DNA of 13,231 bases. Source: Sandaracinaceae bacterium. Its GTDB lineage: Bacteria; Myxococcota_A; Polyangia; Polyangiales; Sandaracinaceae. Below are positions 1 to 6,805 of the stretch, in pieces. Position numbers and translations under genes: made by a program. The stretch is from assembly GCA_025056955.1 (NCBI GenBank), contig JANWYL010000062.1, positions 1-13,231 of the forward strand. The letters are read 5' to 3'. The notes below the pieces were generated by a model. It saw only the letters and a list, made by a program, of their open reading frames with translations. It ran no database searches and was not told the DNA's origin. The stretch's first letter is position 1; every line of letters begins with the position of its first letter.

Positions 1-1710
1 GGCGGGTCCGGCGCTGGGGGGCCGGTGGGGGGCGCCGGGGGCCCCGTCCGGGGGGAAGGCTTTGGCGAAGGGCCTGGTTTTTATGTGACCGGTCGCTTCG
101 AGGAGGTGCAAAGGCGAGGCCTTTTTCTGGGCCATGTTGTGCGTGAAATCCGCGTGGAAGATCCCGGAGCGCGTGGCATCCTCGCAGTTCAAGAGCGGCT
201 TGAAGAAGCGCTGCGTTCCGAGCGCGTTCGAGGCGTGCTTTTGCGGATGCAAGGAGGGGGGATGGGTATGGCGTATGCGCAAGAATTGCGCCAATGGATT
301 CAAGCCCTCGAAGAAGCCAACAAAAGAGTGGTTTGTGTGCTTGGCGATGCGACGGGGAGCGAGCTCTATGCCTGCGCCTCTGCCCATCGATTGGTGATCG
401 ATCCTGCGGGCGACATTCGCATCTACGGGCCTTGGATTGAAGTGCAGCATTACGCGGGCCTGCTTGAGCAGCTTGGCGTCCGCGCGGATTTTTTGAGAAT
501 TGGCCCCCACAAAAGCGCCATCGAAGCCTTTCACAACCGTTCGATGAGCGAGGAGAGCCGCGAAGACAGGTCGGCCCTTTTGAGCGATCTTTGGAAACGC
601 TTTGTGGCTGAGCTCTCACGCGATCGCCGTTTGCCTCCTGAGGTGGTCCGGGAAATTGTCGAAAATGGGCCTCACCTTGCCGCCGAGGCCCACCGCGCGG
701 GTTTGGTCGATGGCATCCTCGGCCCAGGAGAGCTTAAGCCTTTTTTGCGCGAGCTTTTTGGGGGCGAGGTGGAGCTTGAGCGAGTGCCTCCTCGCGAAGC
801 CAGGCGGCGCTTTGCCGATCCCACCCATGTGGGGGTGGTTGTGATTGATGGCGAGCTCATCGATGGCGATAACCTCGACATCCCCATCCTTGACATTCAC
901 GCCACGGGCGCTCGCACTGCCCTTAGAGCCATTGAGCGCTTTGCCAGCGATCCTGCGATTGGCGCAATTGTGGTCCGCATCGATAGCCCGGGTGGCTCTG
1001 TGCTTGCGAGCGACCAAATCCATAGGGCCATCCGCCGGGCCCGCGAGCGCAAACCTGTCATCGCCTCGATGGGTAGTATCGCCGCAAGCGGTGGCTACTA
1101 CATTGCAAGCGCTTGCCAAGAGATTTGGGCAGATCCGGCCACAATCACCGGCTCGATTGGGATTTGGTACGGAAAAGTCGATTTTGCTCCGCTTTTGGAA
1201 CGTTTTGGCGTTTTCACCGAAGAGCTCCGAAGCGCCCGCAGAGGAGGGATGGAGTCCTTGTTTCGGCCATTTACGCCCGAAGAACGGGCCTCTTTGGCTG
1301 AGGTTCTCCGCTCGCTCTATCGGCTCTTTGTGCGGCGGGTGGCGGAGGGACGCGCCATGCCTCCAAGCGAAGTCGATGCCCGCGGGCGGGGGCGCATTTT
1401 CTCTGGAGATCGGGCCAAAGCTTTGGGCCTGGTCGACCGCTTGGGTGGTTTTGGGGCAGCCCTCGCCCGGGCCCGAAAGCTTGCGGAATTACCGGAAGAT
1501 GCGGGCTTTGAAGTGGCCCCATCGCGTCCGTCAAGCCTTTTGGACTATGCCCTTGGTGCGATTGGGCCTGGAAGCAGTGAAGATGGGCCAACAGGGCCTT
1601 CCTTGAGCCTCCCAGAGCCTCTTTTGGCTCCCTTGCGCGCAGGCGCACTCCTTTACCTTTTTGAGGGGCGTCCATTGGCCCTCCTTCCTTTCAACCTGAA
1701 ATGGCGCTGA
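1..1710 (+). CDS. sppA: Signal peptide peptidase SppA (protease IV, long 67K type), 5' end outside window
   Basis: Serine protease of the inner-membrane SppA/protease IV family (S49), which degrades leftover signal peptides and membrane peptides with a Ser-Lys dyad. The chain has the tandem two-domain layout of the long form. Numbering from the GTG at 25, the N-terminal half carries the lysine (K163, in RIGPHKSA, matching E. coli K209). The C-terminal half carries the nucleophile (S355, in SIAASGGYYIA, matching S409) inside the ClpP-like fold with DSPGGS upstream and ITGSIGI downstream. The 192-residue spacing is close to E. coli's 200. The frame is open to base 1 with no stop, and the first residues are Gly-rich, so the GTG at 25 is probably internal and the membrane anchor lies outside the window. 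The last ~60 residues are a Pro/Leu-rich tail. The sirtuin follows 22 bp later on the same strand. Confidence 0.93.
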   Translation, partial: GGSGAGGPVGGAGGPVRGEGFGEGPGFYVTGRFEEVQRRGLFLGHVVREIRVEDPGARGILAVQERLEEALRSERVRGVLLRMQGGGMGMAYAQELRQWIQALEEANKRVVCVLGDATGSELYACASAHRLVIDPAGDIRIYGPWIEVQHYAGLLEQLGVRADFLRIGPHKSAIEAFHNRSMSEESREDRSALLSDLWKRFVAELSRDRRLPPEVVREIVENGPHLAAEAHRAGLVDGILGPGELKPFLRELFGGEVELERVPPREARRRFADPTHVGVVVIDGELIDGDNLDIPILDIHATGARTALRAIERFASDPAIGAIVVRIDSPGGSVLASDQIHRAIRRARERKPVIASMGSIAASGGYYIASACQEIWADPATITGSIGIWYGKVDFAPLLERFGVFTEELRSARRGGMESLFRPFTPEERASLAEVLRSLYRLFVRRVAEGRAMPPSEVDARGRGRIFSGDRAKALGLVDRLGGFGAALARARKLAELPEDAGFEVAPSRPSSLLDYALGAIGPGSSEDGPTGPSLSLPEPLLAPLRAGALLYLFEGRPLALLPFNLKWR

Positions 1711-1732
1711 GCTGAGCCTTCTTGGCATTTGC

Positions 1733-2590
1733 ATGGGCCCGTGCGAGCCTTGGCCCATGGAGGACGCCGAGCTCGCTTCGCTCATCAAAGAGGCACTGGC
1801 TTCAAATGGGCCGATTGTGTTTTTGACAGGGGCAGGGATTTCGGCCGAAAGCGGAATTCCAACATTTCGTGGGCCCGAAGGGTACTGGCGTGTGGGATCA
1901 GTGAACTACCGCCCGGAGGCCCTGGCCACACGCGCTGCTTTTGAGCGCATGCCAGAGGAGGTTTGGGCCTGGTACCTCTATCGCCGAGGCGTGTGCCGCA
2001 AAGCCAAGCCCAATCCTGCGCACTTGGCCCTTGTCCGTGCCGAAGACCTGCTCCAGGAGCGCTTTCTTCTCATCACGCAAAATGTGGACGGCCTGCATTT
2101 GCGCGCAGGAAATAGCCCAGAGCGGACCTACCAGATCCATGGAAACATCGATTTTGCGCGCTGTGAAGGGATGCCTCCGCACATTTTTCCAATTCCAAGC
2201 GAGATCGACGTCGATTGGCCAAAAGAGCGGCGCCTTGGCCCTGCCGAAATCGCTCTCCTCCGATGCTGTGAAAATCGCTGGTCTCGCCCCCACGTGCTTT
2301 GGTTTGATGAGAGCTACGACGAAGCCTTGTTTCGCTTTTCGAGCTCGCTTCGGGCAGCGCAAGAAGCCGCAATGCTTGTTGTGATTGGGACTTCAGGTGC
2401 GACCACCTTGCCTGCCCTGATCGTCGATACGGCCATCACTCGGAAAATTCCCTTCGTGTGCTTCAACCTCGAAGAGAGCCCCTTTACGGAAGCAGCACGA
2501 AAAAGCCCTTCCGGCCTCTTTCGGCTTGGCCCAGCGAGCCACCATGTTCCGCTTTTTGTAAAAATCCTCGAGGAAGCCCTATTAGGGTAA
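1733..2590 (+). CDS. Sir2-family NAD-dependent protein deacylase (sirtuin, SIRT5/CobB-like) with degenerate zinc knuckle
   Basis: Sirtuin that should use NAD+ to remove acyl groups from lysines of cytoplasmic proteins. The 285-residue product has the Rossmann NAD motif GAGISAESGIPTFRG (33-47), TQNVDGLH (115-122), the catalytic base H136 in QIHGN, RPHVLWFDE (185-193) and the GTSG loop (219-222). Y81-x-x-R84 in WYLYRR lines up with the Tyr/Arg pair of SIRT5 and CobB that binds succinyl- or malonyl-lysine, so desuccinylase or demalonylase activity is inferred. The zinc module is abnormal: only C144 and the adjacent C178/C179 remain of the usual two CxxC pairs. The start is uncertain: ATG 1733 or ATG 1757 (residue 9, MEDAELA), neither with a clear Shine-Dalgarno. 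It follows sppA by 22 bp and may be co-transcribed with it. Its stop lies 7 bp from that of convergent infC. Confidence 0.9.
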   Translation: MGPCEPWPMEDAELASLIKEALASNGPIVFLTGAGISAESGIPTFRGPEGYWRVGSVNYRPEALATRAAFERMPEEVWAWYLYRRGVCRKAKPNPAHLALVRAEDLLQERFLLITQNVDGLHLRAGNSPERTYQIHGNIDFARCEGMPPHIFPIPSEIDVDWPKERRLGPAEIALLRCCENRWSRPHVLWFDESYDEALFRFSSSLRAAQEAAMLVVIGTSGATTLPALIVDTAITRKIPFVCFNLEESPFTEAARKSPSGLFRLGPASHHVPLFVKILEEALLG

Positions 2591-2597
2591 GTTTGCT

Positions 2598-3359
2598 CTA
2601 TTCTTGGCTGGTCTCTTGGGCCTCACCCATCTGAGCAAAATGAGTGGGATCAGCAGGCCGAGAGGGGAGCAGCGCCTCTTGGACTTCTTGGGTGGAAGAA
2701 GAAGCCTTGCCGTTTGCTCCATTTGATGATGGAGCCCCAGCGCTTCCGCCACCTTGCCTTGCGGCTTTGGCTTGCTTTTCCATTTCAAGCCGACGCGCGA
2801 GCTCTTGCGCCACTTTCGCCCGCACCTCCGGACGAGGTGCAAGGAGCATGGTCATGCTCTTTGCCTCCATTTTTGGTGCTTGTTCCACAAGGGCGATGTC
2901 CTTCGTCCGCTCAATGAAGAGGTTAAGCTGCGCTTCTGCCGTCTCAGGGTGCATGATTTCCCTTCCTCGAAAGCGGCACGTGACCTTGACCTTGTTGCCT
3001 TCTTCAATGAAACGGCGCACATGCCGTGTCTTGACCTCAAGGTCGTGGTTATCGGTTTTCGGGCGGAGCTTGATTTCCTTGACTTCGATTTGGATTTGCC
3101 GCTTACGGGCTTCGCTTTCGCGTTTCTTTTCCTCGTATTTGTATTTTCCAAAATCCATGATTTTGCACACGGGGGGAAGCGCCTTGGGATTCACTTCCAC
3201 AAGGTCGAGTTCAGCCTCGCGAGCAAGCCTCAGCGCTTCGCGCACGGGCATAACTCCGAGCATTTCCCCGTTTGTGCCAATCACACGCACTTCTGGTGCG
3301 CGGATTTTGTTGTTCACACGAGGTCCTGTTCCTGCCTTTGATGGATTCCTTGAGTCCAT
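2598..3359 (-). CDS. infC: Translation initiation factor IF-3 with long C-terminal extension
   Basis: IF3 binds the 30S subunit, prevents premature 50S joining and checks start codon and initiator tRNA. The 253-residue product shows the N-domain (RVNNKIRAPEVRVIG near the N-terminus, VCKIMDFGKYKYEEKKRE in the linker) and the C-domain (KEIKLRPKTDNHDL, VTCRFRGREI, ending at TMLLAPRP around 177). A tail of about 78 residues follows: a charged helix, then Gly/Ser/Ala/Gln-rich low complexity. Ordinary IF3 ends near the LAP motif at about 180 residues. Dsg, the IF3 of Myxococcus xanthus, is known for a comparable tail. The ATG at 3359 is chosen because it leaves a normal-length N-terminus; AGGAG at 3378-3374 is 14 bases upstream, longer than usual. 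The start is a plain ATG, not the rare AUU-type codon of many infC genes. rpmI-rplT, the usual downstream partners, are absent. Confidence 0.95.
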   Translation of the reverse strand: MDSRNPSKAGTGPRVNNKIRAPEVRVIGTNGEMLGVMPVREALRLAREAELDLVEVNPKALPPVCKIMDFGKYKYEEKKRESEARKRQIQIEVKEIKLRPKTDNHDLEVKTRHVRRFIEEGNKVKVTCRFRGREIMHPETAEAQLNLFIERTKDIALVEQAPKMEAKSMTMLLAPRPEVRAKVAQELARRLEMEKQAKAARQGGGSAGAPSSNGANGKASSSTQEVQEALLPSRPADPTHFAQMGEAQETSQE

Positions 3360-3398
3360 GCGCCGGTCTTTTTCTCCTCTTCGTTGATGCTGCACTTG

Positions 3399-3412
3399 CG
3401 GGCGAAGGCCCG
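3399..3412 (-). other. GC-rich hairpin in the infC leader
   Basis: CGGGC-CTTC-GCCCG on the minus strand, a perfect 5-bp stem with a 4-base loop, about 40 bases upstream of the infC ATG. It would form in the infC mRNA leader. Its role is unknown; leader structure is one way infC can be regulated, but this hairpin may be incidental. Confidence 0.25.
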
Positions 3413-3487
3413 ACACACTGAGCCTTGCCCATTCTGGCTCTCGTCGCAAGGGGGCTTTGCAACTCTCAAAGTGAAGTCAAAATCAGC

Positions 3488-3516
3488 TTGCCACGGTCCT
3501 CGAGTCGATCTAAACA
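3488..3516 (+). promoter_or_regulatory. Putative sigma-70-type promoter of tRNA-Pro
   Basis: TTGCCA (3488-3493, five of six to the -35 consensus) is followed after exactly 17 bp by TAAACA (3511-3516), a weak -10. The start site would be near 3523, a few bases before the tRNA at 3530. The -35 and the position fit; the -10 is poor, so this is tentative. Confidence 0.4.
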
Positions 3517-3529
3517 AGTGACCCTGTAG

Positions 3530-3604
3530 CGGGGCGTAGCGCAGCCTGGTTAGCGCACCAGACTGGGGGTCTGGTGGTCGTGGGTTCAAATCCCGCCGCC
3601 CCGA
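3530..3604 (+). tRNA. tRNA-Pro (anticodon GGG)
   Basis: 75-nt cloverleaf. The acceptor stem CGGGGCG/CGCCCCG pairs perfectly with discriminator A at 3604. The anticodon stem CCAGA/TCTGG encloses the loop CTGGGGG, giving anticodon GGG (Pro, reading CCC and CCU). The T-arm is GTGGG-TTCAAAT-CCCGC. First pair C1-G72 with A73 is the typical bacterial tRNA-Pro identity set. The 3' CCA is not encoded, so it must be added by a CCA-adding enzyme. Confidence 0.97.
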
Positions 3605-3609
3605 TCGAA

Positions 3610-3650
3610 AGCGCTCTTTAAAGAGAAGGCCCATCTGGCTAAAGGGCGCT
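3610..3650 (+). terminator. Imperfect inverted repeat between tRNA-Pro and the M16 gene, possible bidirectional transcript-end hairpin
   Basis: AGCGCTCTTTA (3610-3620) pairs with TAAAGGGCGCT (3640-3650) over 11 bp with one G-T wobble and a 19-base loop. It sits between two convergent transcripts: tRNA-Pro (plus) and the ppiD-M16 unit (minus). Neither side has a proper U-tract, so classical intrinsic termination is doubtful. RNA-end protection or processing is possible. Confidence 0.35.
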
Positions 3651-3672
3651 ATTTACGCTTCCCTTGAAGGCT

Positions 3673-4986
3673 TTATGAACGAGCGATTTGGCGCAAGCTT
3701 TTTCGGAGCAAACGATCCAGCGGGCCAACAGCGACGATGCTTCGTAAGTTTGGCTGAAAAGAAGAGCGGGCCACTTCGAGGAGTTCCTCGATTGTGGTCT
3801 TTTCGATTTTTGATGCGATTTCCGAAATCAAAGCTGGGCTTCCGTAAACTTCTTCTTCAATCAGCATTTCTGCCCGTGCTTCTGGCGACTCACAAGCGAG
3901 CTCAAGATCAAAAAGCGCTCGCCTTTTGGCCCGTTCGAGCTCCCGAGGGCTGATCATTGCCTTTGTGCTTTCGGCGATTTCAATCAAAGCTTCGGTGCCC
4001 CTTAAGGCCTGCTCGGGCCGAAAGAGTGCCCCAAAGGACCAGAGCGACACGTCACTGTTTGCATCGATCTCGGCAAATGCCTCGTAGGCGAGGCCCTTTT
4101 CCTCAACAATTGTACGAAACACCCGTGCGCTCATCCCGTCGTCAAGGACACGGGCGAGCAGAGAAGCGGGAATCCAAGAGGGGTCTTTGAGGCCTGGAGC
4201 AAAGTAGGAGATCCGCACCTCCACTTGGCTCCCACTCGCGTTCACCATCCGTAAAGGACGCGCAGGAACCAAATTTTGCGAAAAAGGCTCCAAAGTGCTT
4301 GGATGGCCAGTTGGAAGCTTCTCAAAGAGTTTTGCCCCCTGCAAAACGAGATTTTCTTCGATGGCTCCTGTCACGGCCACAACCAGGTTGGCCCCCACAT
4401 AGTGCTCCTTGTGCCATGCCTTGAGCTCTTTTTGGCCGATTTTTTCAATGCTTGTGAGTCGCCCTCCAATCGATCGCCCAAGAGGGTGCTTCCCAAACAT
4501 GGACTGCGCAGCGAGTTCATCGGGGTCAATCAAACGCCTGCGTTCATCGTAAAGCTCGAGCAGTTCTTCTCGGATGACATTGCGTTCAGTATCGACATCT
4601 TCGAAAAGGGGCTCAGTGAGCATTTCGGCCACGAGCTCAAGGCCTTGAGAGAGGGCTTCTTTGGGGAGGATTGCCGAGATCCACGTCGCCTCGCTGCCCG
4701 TCATCGCATTGATCGATGCCCCGAGAGATTCGATGGCCTCGCTTTGGATGGATGGGCTTGGGTGGCGCACCGTGCCCCGAAAAAGCATGTGCTCAAGAAA
4801 GTGGGAGATGCCAGCAAGCTCCTCTGGTTCGTGGCGGGAGCCCACCTTGAGGGCCACAATCAGTGAGGCATACCGAGCCCTGGGGATCTTAAGCCAACGG
4901 AGGGTTGCTTGGTTCCCAAGGATCAAGCGCCCCGCTTGTCCATCCCAAAAACGCGGTAGGGGCCCATCGGAAGGCGCTTTCGACAA
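3673..4986 (-). CDS. M16-family zinc peptidase (processing-peptidase/PqqL-like, single unit)
   Basis: Zinc metallopeptidase of the M16 (inverzincin) family. From the TTG start it has 437 residues, the usual size for a compact two-domain M16 protein. The active site HFLEH (inverted HxxEH, residues 62-66) is present, and the third zinc ligand is a Glu in VIREE about 75 residues later. The C-terminal half keeps the Arg/Tyr pair in SARVFRTIVEEKGLAYEAF, so the enzyme looks catalytically complete. TTG 4986 is preferred: it lies 4 bases after the ppiD stop with AAAAGGA at the ideal distance (7-base spacer). ATG 5046 (457 residues, also with an AAGGA-like site, inside the ppiD end) is the alternative. 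No signal peptide is visible from either start, so location is uncertain. Tight linkage to ppiD implies co-transcription and perhaps a shared role in envelope protein turnover. Confidence 0.88.
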   Translation of the reverse strand: MSKAPSDGPLPRFWDGQAGRLILGNQATLRWLKIPRARYASLIVALKVGSRHEPEELAGISHFLEHMLFRGTVRHPSPSIQSEAIESLGASINAMTGSEATWISAILPKEALSQGLELVAEMLTEPLFEDVDTERNVIREELLELYDERRRLIDPDELAAQSMFGKHPLGRSIGGRLTSIEKIGQKELKAWHKEHYVGANLVVAVTGAIEENLVLQGAKLFEKLPTGHPSTLEPFSQNLVPARPLRMVNASGSQVEVRISYFAPGLKDPSWIPASLLARVLDDGMSARVFRTIVEEKGLAYEAFAEIDANSDVSLWSFGALFRPEQALRGTEALIEIAESTKAMISPRELERAKRRALFDLELACESPEARAEMLIEEEVYGSPALISEIASKIEKTTIEELLEVARSSFQPNLRSIVAVGPLDRLLRKSLRQIARS

Positions 4987-4990
4987 GCGC

Positions 4991-6706
4991 TCATCCTTTT
5001 CTTCGATGTTTTTCGAACAACAGCGACGATTCTCGATCGTCTTCATCGCTTCCTTCACCTTGGTCGCGCTCGATGCCATAGCGCAATATGCGCTCGTCGA
5101 TTCGAATTTCACCGCGCTCCTGGGCACGCCTTCGGAGTTCATACACAAAGCCGCGCAGCACTTCTGCGCGCTTGGATGCGAGGAGCTCCCTTTCAAACCC
5201 GCGCCGCACTTCTTCGGTAAAGCCTTCCTCGCTTGCGTGGCTTCGCTCCTTTAAGCGGAAAATGAACCAGTCATCGCCAAGCCGCAAAGGCGCGTCTGGA
5301 AAAGGGCGATCCATCGAGAGCGAAAAAGCCGCTTGGGTGAGAGGTGAAGCGTCAAAGGCACCAGCAATCGGCACCTCGATGCGTCGGAAAGCGCTGGTTT
5401 CCCTCAATTGAGGCGCGAGAGGATCTCGATCGCCAGAGGGGCTTTGATAGCGCTTGCTCAGCCACTCCTCGAATTCTTCGCTTGAATGCCCATCTTTCCA
5501 GAACGCAAGCGCGTGCTCGGCCTCTTCGCGGGCCATCTCCTGAGCCCGGCTTCTGACATAAAGCTCTTCGGCAATTTCGCGCTTTGCCTCTTCTTCTGGC
5601 ACGTTGCCTTCTCGCCTTCCTTCGACCTTGATGACGTGGTACCCGTACTGGGTTTCGACGACCCGATCGACGATTTGGCCCACAGGGGTTGAGAAGATCG
5701 CTTCTTCGAAGGGCGCGACCATTCGGCCCCGTGGGTTATAGCCCAAGTCTCCCCCCCGCTTTGCGCTGCCTTCGTCTTGGCTTTCTGCCCGGGCAAGTGC
5801 AGCAAAGTCCTCGCCTCGTTTCACCCGCTGGAGGAGTTCTTCGGCCTTGGCCTTGGCCCGCTTCCGCTCTTCTTCGCTCGCATTGGCACTGACCTTGATC
5901 AGGATATGCCGTGCCCTCACTTGAGGCTCAAGCCCCTGGTAGTTTGCCTTCTTTCGCTCGTATTCTTCGTCCAATTCTTTTGCATGCTCCCGCATCCAAG
6001 CGGCGATTGAATCCTCGGAGCGTTCGACCCGATCTCGATAAAAAACCGGCCTGAACTGCACATATTCGATTCTGGCCCGCTCTTTTTCTCGGACGTAGGC
6101 GGCCTTGACTTCCTCTGGACTGACAACGACCTGCTCGATGATGGCTTGCCGCAAAAGATAAGCCAAACGCTCACGGATTTGCCATTCGATGAATTCTTCG
6201 TTTGAGCGCCTCAGGGTGTTTGCAAGGTAATTCCGAACGCGCTTTGCCGAAAAATTCCCATCTTGATCTTCAAATGCATGAGAGACGTCGATCTCAGGCC
6301 CAGGGTAGCCTGGTGGTGCATCGACAGGGGGGTTGAGGTAGATGATGCCCCGCTCAAAGAGATCATCTAAAACCTCTTCTTTTGAAACCCGAAACCCGAT
6401 TTCCAGCGCGGCATTTGCCAAAAGCTCCCGTTCGATCATGCCATCGAGGGTTAACTCCCTGAGCCGCAGGGCTTTTGCTTGCTCGGGCTGGTAGTAGTTG
6501 AACCCGGGAAGGGCATAGGCAGCGCGAAAATCGCCAACGCTCAGGAGGCGACCTTGGACCTTCGCGGCATAAAGGCGATCCTCGAAAAAGGCCACGCACC
6601 CTCGCGACTGCGGCCCACCAAACTCCAAAATGAAGACCGCGCTTACCATAAAGACCACCACGATGAGGACCGTGGTTTGAAAGCGTTTTGCAAACTGATC
6701 GAGCAT
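4991..6706 (-). CDS. ppiD: Membrane-anchored parvulin-type peptidyl-prolyl isomerase (PpiD/SurA-like periplasmic chaperone)
   Basis: Predicted inner-membrane protein with its bulk in the periplasm, helping exported proteins fold. From the ATG the product is 571 residues (E. coli PpiD 623). A short positive N-terminus (DQFAKRFQTT) precedes one transmembrane segment at about 10-30. A SurA_N-like helical chaperone region follows (about 75-235), then a parvulin domain at about 263-365 with the signatures ARHILIK, GGDLGY and YGYHVIKVEGR. A helical C-terminal domain ends in an acidic/basic tail. ATG 6706 (MLDQFAKRF) is chosen over the in-frame GTG 6712 because PpiD proteins start just before such a stretch; neither has an obvious Shine-Dalgarno. 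It leads the unit with the M16 peptidase and is divergent from proS across 99 bp. Confidence 0.88.
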   Translation of the reverse strand: MLDQFAKRFQTTVLIVVVFMVSAVFILEFGGPQSRGCVAFFEDRLYAAKVQGRLLSVGDFRAAYALPGFNYYQPEQAKALRLRELTLDGMIERELLANAALEIGFRVSKEEVLDDLFERGIIYLNPPVDAPPGYPGPEIDVSHAFEDQDGNFSAKRVRNYLANTLRRSNEEFIEWQIRERLAYLLRQAIIEQVVVSPEEVKAAYVREKERARIEYVQFRPVFYRDRVERSEDSIAAWMREHAKELDEEYERKKANYQGLEPQVRARHILIKVSANASEEERKRAKAKAEELLQRVKRGEDFAALARAESQDEGSAKRGGDLGYNPRGRMVAPFEEAIFSTPVGQIVDRVVETQYGYHVIKVEGRREGNVPEEEAKREIAEELYVRSRAQEMAREEAEHALAFWKDGHSSEEFEEWLSKRYQSPSGDRDPLAPQLRETSAFRRIEVPIAGAFDASPLTQAAFSLSMDRPFPDAPLRLGDDWFIFRLKERSHASEEGFTEEVRRGFERELLASKRAEVLRGFVYELRRRAQERGEIRIDERILRYGIERDQGEGSDEDDRESSLLFEKHRRKG

Positions 6707-6805
6707 GCCCACAACCCAATTTTGCGAAGGGGAAAGCCAAGGTAGCGAATGCCGAAAGAGGGGGCAAACCCCTGGCCAAGCCTTTATATGCTATGCACCC
6801 TTGCG

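Noticed and set aside
1..60. G-rich low-complexity start of the window as a repeat or regulatory element
   Set aside because: It is in frame with sppA and most simply encodes a Gly-rich segment of the protein.
616..1119. 167-codon minus-strand frame inside sppA
   Set aside because: Antisense to a strongly conserved gene, no domain, no ribosome binding site; GC-rich DNA commonly gives such shadows.
3360..3449. 30-codon upstream extension of infC from 3449
   Set aside because: It runs through the leader hairpin and the AGGAG site, and makes the N-terminus longer than any usual IF3.
3314..3634. Minus-strand frame with RRDLNPRPPDPQSGALTRLRY
   Set aside because: It reads through the antisense of tRNA-Pro; this peptide is a well-known false protein made from tRNA sequence.
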